Assembly (NCBI RefSeq): GCF_029227915.1
Contig: NC_079882.1
Location: 25,735,001 to 25,799,000, forward strand
Reading direction: 5' to 3'
Origin: Hydractinia symbiolongicarpus
Lineage: Eukaryota; Cnidaria; Hydrozoa; Anthoathecata; Hydractiniidae
DNA: 64,000 bases
Both the position numbers and the translations under genes were made by a program. Below the pieces are notes generated by a model, which ran no database searches, was not told the DNA's origin, and saw only the letters and a list, made by a program, of their open reading frames with translations. This document shows, in pieces, positions 47,168 through 59,641 of this stretch; position 1 is the first letter of the stretch, and each line of letters opens with the position of its first letter.

Positions 47168-50100
47168 TTAATTTTTGCCACAATGACTCCAGTCCGTACC
47201 ACAGGACGCAAATACGATGATCAGAATAAGAACCTATAATAGAAACATAGCTATTCTTAAAGTTCTATTCTCTTCCCTGAATGTCAGATGAAATCGAAAC
47301 AACAAAACTACTAACAGGGGCGGCACCACAATTTCCACAGGGGAAGGGGAGGGCTTCGGCATAGGGGGAGATTTTAGTGACAATCAACAAGTCAAGCGAG
47401 TTGCCGAAACAGCTGGGGTCCCCTAGTGGGGTCTAGGAGCGAAGCCCCGAGAGGCCAACACATTTTTAGAATCCTGAAGCACGTAAAACGGCTATACCTA
47501 GAACTTCAGACTTGGATAACTTGGACTTGGATAACATCAATTTTCATGCAGTGATAGAGACACTTATTGGCAGAAAATAAGAAATTATTACTTAGCAAAA
47601 AAGTAGGGAAGGGCCTTCTTATTAGCGCCACCCCTGACTTAGAAACAAGATAAGCTGAAAATTGTTTGATTTAAGAAATGCTAAACTTACAAATAACACG
47701 ACAATAACAGCGATAATCAATTTTAAGTTCTTCATAAACATAGCACGCGCAAGACTTTTACTTGATTTCTTGAATGTCATTGACTAAATAAAAAATATAC
47801 ATATTCGTCGTATTTTACAAATAAGATTGTTCACTTTAACAGAATTAATTTTATTAAACACTGCTAAGTTAAAATTCTAGGCAAATCCGAAGAAAAAAAA
47901 TCGTTTTACAAAAAGACCACTTCGCGCAATATAATTTTCGTGAATTTCGCGAGTTTTTGTTAATTTTGCGAAAATTAGTTCTCGCAAAAATCAATGGAAA
48001 ACTTGCTATTTGCGCAATTCGCGAAAATTAATTACTGCGAAATTTGAATAATTTTTTTGATAAACGATTTACAACTACATCATTAAATAAACTACATAAA
48101 ATTTAAATGTCAGCTTCAACTTCGACAGTTTTCATTTTATATCTCCTACCTATCTACATAAAAACCTTCGCACAACGGTATCCTTGAGAAACAAAACATT
48201 AAGTTCTTTTTACGCAAAATTCGCGAAATAGTAGTACTTGCTAATGTCACGGAAATTAGTTCCTGCGAAAATTAAATTTTATTTTCAAAAAAATTTCTCG
48301 CGAAAAAAAATTAGTTTTCGAGAAAATTAATTCCCTTAAGCTACATTAAAAGTTTGCATATTTTTTAAAAAAATTATTTTTTTCTTAAAAAGTTTATACA
48401 AAGTGTGTACAAAATCTTAATCATTGTTAAACATTCGAAATCAATATTTTGCGCAATATCATACAGATTTGGTATAAAGTTTGCAGGAAACACTTACTGT
48501 AGCATTTAGGTCATCTGTTTTTTCCACAAGCAACTCCAGTTTCTCACCTCTCTGTGCAATGCTATCTAAATTAATAACAATCCCATAGAATGGATTATTA
48601 AAACCGAATTTTGCTAAATGCTTCTATCATTGTTGTTGAAATTCCACAGTATTGATTTAGATTTAAAATCTAAATCAATTGCACAAGTAAATAAGGACAA
48701 CGGTCCCAACCTGTTTATTCTGTACTACAGTAATAACTTCCTTGATGACCATAAAAATTTATTCCTTAATTTCTGAAATATTTTATAACGATTCCAATTA
48801 ATCCAATTAAAGGTATAAACAAAGTAATTCATTACCTATATTATTTATCATTATTCCTTTAAGTTCATCAATTTCTTCTTCCACACGTTGCATTTTAGTT
48901 CTCTCACTGTCTGATGGATTTGAAAAATGACGCTAAGGAAGACACATAAAAAATAAGCACATTTAACAAACAACGTCCATATTATTGTATTTAGGAAATA
49001 CAGACCATTTCTGATGCAAGTACCCTTGAAAATTCACTTTGCATGGCATAAGGTAAAGCTGTAGCAGCACGCTGTTGATATGTCTTCGTAAATCTGTGAA
49101 AAAGTTAGAATAAATATCAAATAAATAATTCTGTATACCTGTAGGAGAATTAATAATGCTTAGATAATAATGATTAGATTTCGTGAAATTAATTTTTATA
49201 TCCTTCTGGCCTTCCCTAAAACCTCTAGTTTGCAAAAACATGGACAGAGTTGGATGATTTTGATACGAGATTCAAAGAAATAGATCCTGTATAATCCTAG
49301 GGACCCTATTCCCAAAAATAAATCTATGAAAACTTTAACTTCCCAAAAATAAATCTATGAAAACTTTAACCTTTGAATCACAAAAAAAACTAGCATTAGT
49401 TAATCGTTTTTCAGACTTGCTTTGAGACAATTTTCATATGATGCAAAAGGCAGAAGAATGATCTTTACTATATATTGCTGAAGCAGCTCAATTTGCCTTG
49501 TTAAAATTACATAATATGCTCAATATTTAAATAAGTAATTTAAATAAGAAAGAGCTTTTAAAACATATTATATACCTTCTTTTCACTTCAGCCAGAAACA
49601 AAAATGACTGAGTTCTATCGAATGTCTAAAAATAACAAGTACACCATATACACTACTACAAGCATAGTTCTTAATAAAAAAGAAAAGTGATTACAATATA
49701 TAAATGTTATTGAAATTCTTTTTTTTTAAGCCAAAAAATGAATTACGAAAGGTGACAAAATTTATACATAATACAGTGATAAACGAGAGGGCAGGGATTA
49801 TAGTTGACTCTATGTGCGATTTTGGTCATGCCACATTTATTTTTCTGTACCATGTTTTTATTATGTCCCTGTAATCAATGTATTGTGCCAAATTATAAAA
49901 TTTAGACTAACTATGAATTTAATTGATGGGCTAGCAATGACTAAGTAAAATACTATATATTAAATGTTGTAGCTTCTGATAGCCATTTTCTACATCATGT
50001 CCAAAGCAACACATATTTTTTATTATGAAAAACTCTTTCCATTAAAAAACTTGAGAGCTAAAAAAAGCAAACTATCCTGGAGCAATTTCATAATATTTTT

Positions 50101-50739
50101 TTACGATATACTGAATGATAATATTCATAAAAATATGTCTTGACATTAAGATACTATGCCCCTTAATTAAAACAAAACATTATATAGAAGTTCACATTTA
50201 AGTTTGATTATGTTTAACCGCAAAATGACCAAAAATTAATCACTTACATCGTCTGATATGCAAAGGTAGATTATTCCAGATTCAGAAATATAATGAAATA
50301 AATATCTAAAATCAATAAAAATATAGTGATCAAGTAAAACAATAAATATATATATATATAGTTTTATGGCCAATCAATTTATTATAATTGTATGTTTGCC
50401 AGATAAATTTATAAATTTAAAAAAACATTTTAACAAATTATTTAATGGATAAGCTTTTCGTTTTATTTACAACATCTTCAGTGCAGTACAATATATTAAT
50501 GTTACTCAATACGTGTTGCCACAATATATACATATTTTTATGTTTCATACCTTAATTAAACAGGAATTATGAATGCATATAAAATACACTTACCCAGGCT
50601 GAGTAAATGTCATCTTTTCATTTCCTGGGTCAATTTTTAATAAAATATGCTCTGTAATTTCTTGAAAGTTTCCAGAACATGAAGCATGTTTAGCAAGGAC
50701 TGTTGTCCCACGAGCAACTGTACTGTACAACAAAGGCAT
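47168..50739 (-). CDS. VAMP7: VAMP7 (longin R-SNARE), 8 coding exons
   Basis: Vesicle SNARE for late endosome/lysosome and exocytic fusion. Exons from the 5' end: 50594-50739, 50248-50305, 49576-49625, 49006-49093, 48836-48932, 48498-48565, 47691-47783, 47168-47233; all phases fit, giving 221 aa (human 220). Longin domain spans 1-114 (VARGTTVLAKHASCSGNF; YLFHYISESGIIYLCISDD; ATALPYAMQSEFSRVL). SNARE motif spans about 125-180, with the zero-layer arginine at Arg152 in AQRGEKLELL. Transmembrane anchor is about 189-208, followed by a short luminal tail ending HCGKN, similar to the vertebrate tail. The exon 4 donor is GTCTGT, weaker than the rest. An acceptor-like ATTTTAG lies about 15 nt before the ATG. 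Possible poly(A) signals on the minus strand lie near 46860 and 46828. Confidence 0.96.
47925..48340. mobile_element. CGCGAAAATT-type dispersed repeat
   Basis: Dense in AATTTTCGTGAATTTCGCG, TTCGCGAAAATTAATTACTG and similar inverted motifs, ending AAAATTAATTCCCTTAAG. It lies in VAMP7 intron 6. Confidence 0.6.
49308..49372. repeat. Tandem duplication of about 31 bp
   Basis: TCCCAAAAATAAATCTATGA... followed by AAACTTTAAC occurs twice in direct succession in a VAMP7 intron. Confidence 0.8.
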
Positions 50740-50754
50740 AACTTTTTAAGACAC

Positions 50755-51599
50755 TAAAATTTAAATTAAAAATGTAAGTAGAAAAAAGGCTTTATATAAA
50801 CAAAAACAAGACGTATAATATACGCAAACAACCTCGCGAATAAAGTTTACAAAAAGCTGTCTATTAAATTGTGATTTCTGTTATGAAGTTAGACACGACA
50901 TATTTTTTTGCTATTCAGATAGGCAATAATATTTGTTACGCACTACGCAGTTATTTTTCAAAATTGATTTGTGAGATCTTCTTGAACGGGAAATTTCGTT
51001 GGGTCAATCTGGGGTAAACTGACTGACAGTAAGAGGAAAGACCACAAACCCCACCTGAAATTTGCGAAATTCAGTAATCCCCCCCCCCCCTAAAAAAAAA
51101 AAGGTATAAGAAAGTCACTCAGTTAGAAAAAGCAAATTAGAAAATATATATTACCAGAACTGTCACAAACAGCAAACTTCGATAAAAAGAATCCTGTACA
51201 CTTATGGCACGGAGGCAAATAACAAGCAGGGAATCAGAAAATTTTGTTTTTTCGGAGTGTTACCAAAATCATATTTCTCTATGTTGGCGTGTCATTAGCG
51301 TAGCGAAAAAAATTTCGTTCTCGTCATTATTTATATATGGTGGAGCGTCTTTGTTTTTCTCTTACGCAGTGTTGTGGAAATTTTATTTTTCGCAGACTAC
51401 TTTTCAGGCATTTCGGGAGACCTTAATTCTGCCTACATTTACTTTTGAAAACTTTGGTGAAAACAACTTTACTTTACCAGTTAGTTAAATAAAGCTTTCG
51501 AACACTTATCTTTTTAAAAAATAAACAAGATGCAGGCGCTGCATAAACTATCTCGCTATTAAAAATGCACAACTATGAAACATCCACATTGCGACCCAA
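50755..51599. other. Upstream of VAMP7, intergenic
   Basis: Contains a run of 12 C at 51079-51090 next to an A run. The open frame at 51204-51488 carries no recognisable motif and is not called. Confidence 0.5.
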
Positions 51600-51795
51600 T
51601 TCTACAATTTCTGCTAGCAAAAAATACAGCCTATCATTCATGGTTGAAAGTTGCGCGATTGAAACGTTTATGGTCTTAAACGGCATTTAGGTGACAAAAA
51701 ATCAAAATTTTGATGTCACCATCATGTTCAGCATACTTTTTTGTTAACTGTGCCAAGTTTTGCCGAAAATAAAGCAGTTTTAATTTTCGGACCAA
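51600..51795. repeat. Single-unit copy of the 130-bp satellite element
   Basis: The leader ACAGCCTATCATTCATGG and one unit (ATTTTGATGTCACCATCATG...) match 37985-38200 closely; it stops at the unit end GGACCAATT. Confidence 0.85.
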
Positions 51796-51990
51796 TTACG
51801 AGTTGGAAACCTATCCTCGCAGGCGAGATAGTAAAAAGAAAAACAAAAGTAAAAATAGTTACCAAGATGAGATTCGAACACACGACTATTCCCGTGTCGG
51901 TGCCCAGAAAGCCAAAAATTTCCATTCTTCTAGGACACATTTGCGTTTTAATACAAGCTCACGAGCTTGTAATAATGTAATGATTGTTTT
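51796..51990 (-). mobile_element. Possible SINE or tRNA-like fragment
   Basis: The minus strand has GTGTTCGAATCTC, a good B-box, near 51870-51885; the A-box is weak. It directly abuts the satellite-element copy. Confidence 0.35.
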
Positions 51991-54190
51991 CAAAACAATC
52001 CTAGTTTAAACTTTGCCAAAAGCAATTCAGGATGTATAAATTTTTCAACCCCTTCCAATCTTCAACTTTTTCCCACTCATTTTTATCGACTTATAGTTAC
52101 ATACATTGTTACTGTTCCTAACTTTTACTTCGCATTAATTTTCCATTAATTTTTTGGAAAATGTGTTGCTATGGCTATCAATTTTTTGAGTTGAGTAAAT
52201 ATTGTAACATCAGTGTGAGTAAATAAAGCAATTATATATGTATACAAATATTTTACAAATCCCAAATTTAACATAATCTTTACTCATTTCAACAAATAAT
52301 TAAACAAATTGTTGAAATATTAAACAACAATAGTGGGTAGGCACTGAAATCAGCCCCCCCCCCTCCAAATAATTGTTATGAACACAGAAACAACTATTTT
52401 AACAGGAATACAGAAAAAATGTAACATGGCAGCAAAAATCTGTTGAAAACTGTTTAAGGCATATGGAAAAATCATGAATTAACATCTTATGGTGACCTGA
52501 GACCTAGGACCCACTACCCTGTAATCAAGAGACATATATAAATAGCACAACACCTAGCTTAGGTAGACATGTTCTACCCAGATTGCGAAAACGGCCTGTT
52601 TTTTTTAAAAAAAGAGCTGGATTATGTATGCATACCCATATTTTCTTGCTTAAATTATTATGTCATGGTGACTGGATTATGAACGCTGATATAATGGATG
52701 GACAGGCAGGCTGTGATTGGCATTTTTTCAAACTTTTGTGAATGAAACATTGACAGATTATTGTTATAGAAAGATTCATTTTGTGTTTTTTTCCCTGCAG
52801 GATAAAAAACCATTAAGGATATGGTAACCCCCTTCAGGGTCATTTTTTTTAAAAAAAAATATTTTTTTTAATTTTAATTCCTTGGCATAATTTCCTGATA
52901 TTTTTTAAAAAAGAATCAAAAATATTTATTGTTAAGAGTGATAAAATGAAGAAAAATCTTCTTTATCTTTTAGTGTTTTCAATAGTGTGCTCAAAGTTAA
53001 AAATTTCTTAAATATATTTAATCTGTATAATAATTAAAGAGAGTTGTGCAGAACGAATAAAAAATTGCATCCCTACATATATATAACATAGGAAACATTG
53101 ACACTTTCTAATCTATACAAATATATTATTATTTATCATCTATACCTTTTTAATTTATTTCTTTATTTTTTTCGTTTTTATCCTGTTATGTTATGTTATG
53201 TTATCCTGTTGTCTGTTTAACAATAACTAGACCCAAAGTTCTGCGAAAACACTTTACCTTTAATTTTAAATAAAATATTCATGAATTATTAATTATTCAT
53301 AACGTTTAAGTGGGTGTAACCATGATTCTTGCAGGTAAAAGAAAAGGTCTTTGATTTGCTTTTTCTCAAAAATAAAACTTTCAGTCGTAACAGTATATAT
53401 TTTTGTCGAACACTCGCCTCCATCTTGTCGAAATTGTACGAAAACAAGTTTGTTGGGAGAATTATATCTTTGGCTACAAAACTTTGCTTTTTTAACACAG
53501 AAAGTGAGGAAATATCGAGTTATTGATCTATCATGTTTAAAATAGATAAATCTGTCATAAAAGAGCTATTGTGACACAAAATATGCTATATTTTTAGAAC
53601 CACGTGAACCACGAGTAAAAAAAGCAAAGTTTTTTTAGAGCTAAATAAGAGCTTCGCAATGATATTTTTTTCAACGAACAAAAACTTTACTGAGGGGAGT
53701 GTTCGACAAAATGAACTGGAAGGGTGAATTTTTGTATATAATTTTTTTTCTACTTTTTGGATTTTTTTTATGAAAATATTTTATCATCATTCTAGAGGTA
53801 ATTTATTCGGTTTTCAGAATATATACATTTGCTAGGGTTAATATAGCGAGCAGAGGGGATATTTTAAATATACTGAGTATGTGTCTCAGGGGGTTACTGT
53901 ATCCTTGAAAACTAGGCATAACTAAAAATATAAACTCCTCTTGTGAGTACATTTCAACATAATATACATTAAAGTAACTAATTTTCACTTTTTTCACTCT
54001 TTTTTATTTTCCCCGGAAATTGAATTTCGGGGATGACCAAATTATTTGTTTTGCAAGAATTAAGTTTGGTGAAAAGTTATTAAACTTGCGAATCCCAAAT
54101 TTAGTTCCTACAAAATTTCGTTTTATTTGAGAACAACAACTTTGCCACAAGAGCTATTTGCTTGCCAGAAGTGATAACAATTGATATAGA
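51991..54190. other. Intergenic, low-complexity DNA
   Basis: AT-rich; includes a C9 run at about 52354-52362 and a TTATG pentamer run at about 53184-53204. No gene recognised. Confidence 0.5.
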
Positions 54191-54194
54191 AGCT

Positions 54195-54500
54195 TGTTGG
54201 CTCCGATTATGTTTGTTCTATAAGTGAGAATGACGTAAAAGTGTCGCACATAAGCCAGCCTGCCCCAATTATGTTTGTTCTATAAGTGAGAAATAATATA
54301 AAGTGTTGTACATAAGCCGACCTGCCCTGATTATGATTGTTCTATAAGTTTCAAATAATATTAGACTGCCATACATAAGGCGACCTGCGCAGATTATGTT
54401 TGTTATATAAGTGAATAATATTTTTAACTGTCATACATAACTGCCAAATAATATTTTTAAGTGTTGTACATAAGTGGGTCTGTTCTGATTATGTTGCCCA
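54195..54500. repeat. Tandem repeat of about 62-bp units, 4-5 degenerate copies
   Basis: Landmark GATTATGTTTGTTCTATAAG recurs at about 54207, 54268, 54328 and 54392 with CATAAGCC..CCTGCCC between; units are 60-64 bp and diverged. Confidence 0.8.
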
Positions 54501-55632
54501 GAATATGTATTTTCTGCCCTGTTTATAAACGAGGCAAGCCGTACATAATTTGGGGAACGTTCATAATTCGGGAAGGACAGACACATAATTGTTAAAAATA
54601 TTAACCTGTTATTAAAAATATTAAAAAAAACAATTAATAATTACCTTGTGGATTAGTAGTGTGACGTATAGCTACACTTATGATTCTTATGGTTTATTGA
54701 TTTATATGATTTAGATGAAGAATGTATGGAAGGTGGTATCACACTTGATTTTTGATTTTGAATAAGTTTTATTGTAAACACATAAACTTTTGGGATATTT
54801 TATTTCTCTCCTCTTATTTAGCACTTCTTTTAATTTGGTAAACTTACTCATAAGAACTTAAACAAGTAACCACCACTATCCCAAAACCAATCCTTAAATC
54901 ACAGAAAACCAGCAGTCAATCACTTTTGGCAAGGAGGAAACAAAAGCAGTACAAATGATCATTCAAATTCGACTGTGTGAAGAGTCGTATTGCTAACTAT
55001 ACCTCATTTTTAGTCCTTAGAAAATTCACTAACTAAATGAAAAAAAAAGACTATTTATATTCATTGTCAGATGATAGATCTGGTTGAGGTGCATTTAGCA
55101 AAAATTACAGCTATTTATAATAATTTCGTTTGCTTTTCTGCATCACTTATAGGGTTAATAGTAGTTGTTATTGCATTGGAACTGTAAAGAGTGCAAGAAC
55201 CTGATAGGTAAAAGGTCTGTAAGTTAAATATTTTGGAGATTGCCTCCCATTCAATACAATTAATCACTTTCGTTCTCACGAAATTATATTCGCGTGACGT
55301 CATGGCTATGCTGGTATATTGTGCAGAACGATATTTACTAAAGTCGGAAGTTGCTTCCATGTAGAACAAGGAATATTATTGAGCAAGGAAGATTTACAAC
55401 TGCGCGGTTCTTTCTGATCACTATTCGATTTGTTATTTTTTATGATATTGTGTATATCATTTTGTCTTATTGTATATCGTTTCGTCGTTTTAGAGATTTA
55501 ATATGGCTATTGGAATTGGGAATACAGGAAGTTTTTCACACTAAACTAAGGCCATAACTACCTGCCAATTTACCCGCATTTTTTGGACCACCAGCTAGCT
55601 AGCTAGATAGGGAAGTTACTTGCTGCACTTTC
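54501..55632. other. Intergenic, nothing recognised
   Basis: AT-rich; ends in a short CTAG tetramer run at 55593-55608 next to the inverted-repeat element. Confidence 0.5.
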
Positions 55633-55785
55633 AAAATGGAAGTAACTTCCCAATCGAGCAATACTTCCTCATTGGGAAGTTTTTTTAATTGCCTTATTTG
55701 GAAGTAATATCTCCATTGGGAGGTTAAGAATCGTGGAACAGCTTGTGCGCATTTGATGTTAACATTGTGCAATATATTTTAGATA

Positions 55786-56125
55786 GATAGATGTGCATAT
55801 TTTACATGGCTAGCCTCACAAATATCGAGGGATATACCCTGTCTATTATTTCCAGGAGGGGCCATGGCGTAGATGGAGAGTCCTAGAGTATTTAATGCTA
55901 CGCAGACCCAATTAGAGCCCGCGCTCTACTAGACAACTCCCGGCAACATCCAACGGCCCACACAGTGTGCCATCTTCCCAATTTCCCTTACATGGCTTGG
56001 GTTAACCCGGGGCTATGGTAACATTCACTCGCCCATGTTGAATCGCCGTCAAGAGGAATCAAACCCCGGTCTCCCGCACAGAGTACAAGAGCTATAACCA
56101 CTAATCTACGGCGCCACATCTAATC
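55786..56125 (-). mobile_element. tRNA-derived SINE (family A), best copy
   Basis: Minus strand: A-box-like TAGATTAGTGGTTA, then B-box GGTTTGATTCC about 35 nt later, then a body with GGGTTAACCCAAGCC and AGGGAAATTGGG. GC-richer than its surroundings. It is the best preserved of the three copies in the window. Confidence 0.85.
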
Positions 56126-56334
56126 TACGGCGCTACGGCCCTTCTCTACGGCGCCTCTTGAAAAAATACCCTGGTTTTACCACCAAGTGAATTTTTTTTA
56201 CCATGGCCGTAAGTCACTATCAAGCTATTCCCGCTACAACACGGAGGACAACACGAAAAACAACAACAAAGAGGTTGTGCAACTACCTAGTATGTTTTTC
56301 ATATAATCCTTGTCTCCCATTCTTCATGGCTAAT

Positions 56335-56715
56335 AAGGCCTTCATCAAAAATATGTTGTGTTCGCGTCCTCTGACCGACTAACTTTTGGTATTAAAAACT
56401 TGAGTCAGTAAGTCGGAAAAAAAACGGGAAAAAATTTCGCGAAATATTTTTTAAAAATAAATTTTTTTTCTCCAGAACTAATTTATGCAGAATTGACAAA
56501 AACTCGCGTAAATTTATTTTGGTCAAAATTAATTCCTTTAGGGCACTTCTGTGGCTACTGACAGTTTACAGGGCGGCGAAAAATGCTGTCTTGTCCCTGG
56601 GAACGAATTTGCTTGCTCTAATCTAAAAATCCGGGATAAAATACGCCGGACTGACTCATTTTTGCGAGGTCTTCAGGACGCGAACACAACATATTTTTGA
56701 TGGTGGCCTAATGCT
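56335..56715. mobile_element. Nested MITE-like element with 28-bp perfect inverted repeats
   Basis: CATCAAAAATATGTTGTGTT then CGCGTCCT at about 56346-56373 recurs as its exact reverse complement near 56677-56704. AAGGCC/GGCC just outside extends the match. Its core contains a CGCGAAAT-type repeat fragment (56420-56540). Confidence 0.75.
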
Positions 56716-57091
56716 TACTTCCTTTCTCATTTAAATTAAGACAGGCATGTGAGGAAAATATTTTTAATGTTATTGAGGCTTCTCAATTGGGAAGTTTGGT
56801 CAACATAGTGGCATAACTTCCAGATTGGGAAGTTTGATATTCTCCAATTAATGAAACTTCTCAATGGAGGAAGTTACAGATAACGCAAATAGAAAAACCT
56901 TCCTATCAGGAAGTACTGCTTGATTAGGAAGTTACCATTTTCAGCTAGTGGAATGGACTGTTATTTGACTTTCACATGATGTTTTTACTTTCAAGAAAAG
57001 AAAGACTTCTTAGAGAATTTCGCAGTTAGGGTTAACACTAACACTATCCTTAAGGTATCCAAAAAAATCAGAAATTTTATTAAAAATTCAC

Positions 57092-58170
57092 CTGAGCTAG
57101 CTTTTTATAGACAAATTCCGTTGTTTGCATTTCCAGACGTAAGCTCTTTAGGCTCTGGCATCTGTGACAGGAAAAAAGATTGGGACGCTAGGTGAAGCAA
57201 AGTAAATATCAGTCCATTTTGTCACACAAAGGTATTCTTATGACTTTCAATACCTTCAAATTTAATAAGCAAATCACAACTTAACTATGCTGTTATACTT
57301 TCAGTGCTAATATATGGCTTCTATTCCCTGGTTGCTTCAAACATCAAATCACAATTATATATCTTTTTCTTTGTTAGTCAAAGATCTGACAGCTGATTAG
57401 AACTTAGTAAAGGAAATTAACAAGAAGGATCTGTGAAGAGAGCCAATTTCACAAAAAAAAATTTTTATTTTCTAACATGTCTAGTTCATGTAAGACCTGT
57501 TTACCAGGGTGCCGATAAGCTGCATATGTCATAAAAGGTGCAGGGGGTTTTCAACAACATTTTCGACAAAATTTAAGGCTTTCCCATAAAAGCTTACATC
57601 CATTTTATTTCTGGTTGTAGTACAGCACCAACATTGTCTCTTGAACATACAGAATTTATGTCATCAACTTAATCTATCAACAAGAACTGCATGAGCCAAC
57701 ATACCTTTCCTAGTGGTGGACTGTTTATTAATCACACCCGGCCTTGTATGTCAAAAGTCTTGTTTTCTCAATGATAGACCATTATTAATGCTATTTAGGT
57801 TGCCTAATCTGTAAATTCGTATGTAAATTATCTTTTCGTAGTGGGCTTGAAATTAAGATTAAGAAATTATATGTAATTAAAGAAATTATGTTAGCTATAT
57901 ATTTTTTACGTTTTTGTGTGGGTCCTTATTGCACGATTTTTTAGTTTTGCAATGGTGTTGCAGCTATTTTAGACTAAAGGGCGTTACTCTTTATTGTAAC
58001 ATATACCCCTGCAGTCACTATGCAATGCATTTTTAGATACTGACAGGCTAAATATCATCTTTAATTTTCTCAGGCTTCATGACCTGTAGTTAAGTTAAGA
58101 AAAAAATCAACCTCATATTTCCTTTTTTCTGAAAAATTAAAGTAGGCTCGATTCACTACACGCTGACGTT
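57092..58170 (-). CDS. Two candidate exons of an unrecognised gene
   Basis: Exon-like block 57092-57161 reads CQSLKSLRLEMQTTEFVYKK then LAQ between a good acceptor (CCTGTCACAG) and donor (GTGAAT). Block 58112-58170 reads RQRVVNRAYFNFSEKRKYE between TTTAG and GTTGAT. Both look coding by composition, but their phases do not fit each other directly, so at least one exon is missing or a boundary is wrong. No family recognised. Confidence 0.25.
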
Positions 58171-59104
58171 CTAAATGCTCGATCGGTGTAAATAAAAAAA
58201 GCTTAGTCAGATAGGAGTTTACCATTTAAAACCATGCTACGAGTTCCTTACTATCCATCACCAATGCTGATTACTTTGAGTGAAACATGCGCCCATGCCA
58301 GTATGGCAACCAGTTTATTGGAGAGATGGGTGTGAGACACATACATACATAATTTTTCTTTGAATTGAATCTAACGTTGAATTGAAAAAGAAATTTATCA
58401 AAAACATTTGTGGTTAAATCTAAGTCACATTGTTGTGAAAAAGGTTTTTTAAAAAAAAAAGAAACAATACAAAAATTTAGCAAATTAATTCTCAAACTTT
58501 GCAAAGCAAACAGGTGACATCATGTCCAGTTAAATGTGCAACAAAACTCTTTGTCCACTTTGGGACAGTTTTAAGACTGGCTTTGTTGTTGTTATTTATT
58601 TTTGTCGAAGTCATTCACCAAAGCAGAAGAGTGCACAAAGTGGATTAATTAGCTTGCAAATATATTTATTATTATATTATATGTAATTAAACAAAGTTTA
58701 TTTGTTATTGATATTTTTTTCATTTCTTAAAAAACAAAAAATATCTTAAAAACACACGGTATAACGAGGAGAAGAACTAACGAACGAAAAATGTCTGTAC
58801 TTCACAAAGTATAAAACATGTGAAACTAATTAACTTTTTATAAAAAAATAAAAAGAAACCACGTTTTGTGATAGTTGTTTCTTTAAAACTATTTTATTAT
58901 CAGTAAAATAAATATCAAGGTATAAAATACAAGAAACAGATTGTGAATTTGTGTATTCTATTCACTTTGATGTTGCGAGTTTGTGAAAATAGATCACCAA
59001 ACGCAATTGCGATCCCTTAATTATATGTATATATACACATTAAATTTAATTTACAACAGCAGTAAAAATAACTGTATTTAAACAGTAATTTTAAATAAGT
59101 GCTA
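58171..59104. other. Intergenic, nothing recognised
   Basis: AT-rich; no repeat family or coding motif found. Confidence 0.5.
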
Positions 59105-59290
59105 GTAACATCTTATTAGCATCCATGTTCACATGTAATCACCTTCTAATTTGATCTACACTGTGTTACTATAAACTCAAATGCTGCATTAAGTCTGTTA
59201 TTACCTCCAACCATGTCTTTCTTGGTCTACCTCTGGGTTCCAGTCCCCAATCAACTCAATCTTCTATCTGGTTTGTTTCTGGGTTTACAT
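59105..59290 (-). mobile_element. LINE 3' fragment, second copy
   Basis: Minus strand reads GRPRKTWLEVITDLMQHLSL and then non-coding 3' sequence that aligns to 17690-17860, including the GTAGATCAAATTAGAAGGTG and AACATGGATGCTAATA stretches. Confidence 0.75.
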
Positions 59291-59641
59291 TAAAGTTACG
59301 CTTTTACAGTTTGTCTTGTTTTAAAAAGGATTGTATAGCAATTTACTGTATTTATTTGCAGTTTGTACAGTATTTTTTATGTTTTAATGAATGGTGTCAT
59401 TTAAATTCTTTTTTAAAAATTTTTTTTAAAGGTTTGCATGAAATTTGTTTATAATTTGTAATTAAGAGTATTTTGTATGACATTTGTTTAAAATGATTCA
59501 TAACTGCCGTTTGTATAAAGATAGCAAAGTATATGTCAAACTTTTAGAAAATCATTAAAAAAAATTTAAAATAAAAATAAAATAAAAATCATTGCGTGAA
59601 CATAAAGAACAAATTAAGTATATTATTTTTACCTGAAAAAG

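Larger units (their letters stand above)
55633..56946. mobile_element. Inverted-repeat element with palindromic AACTTCCCAATTGGGAAGTT-like motifs
   Basis: The left end (AAAATGGAAGTAACTTCC, then CAATCGAGCAATACTTCC) and the reverse complement of the right end (AAAATGGTAACTTCC, then TAATCAAGCAGTACTTCC) align for about 75-90 bp. There is no coding capacity. A SINE and a second inverted-repeat element are nested inside. Confidence 0.7.

Noticed and set aside
51204-51488. 94-codon plus-strand frame upstream of VAMP7
   Set aside because: No domain or motif, AT/TTT-driven composition; it probably overlaps the VAMP7 promoter region.
55990-56110. A tRNA gene on the minus strand
   Set aside because: A and B boxes are present but no cloverleaf with acceptor and anticodon stems forms, and a conserved SINE body follows.
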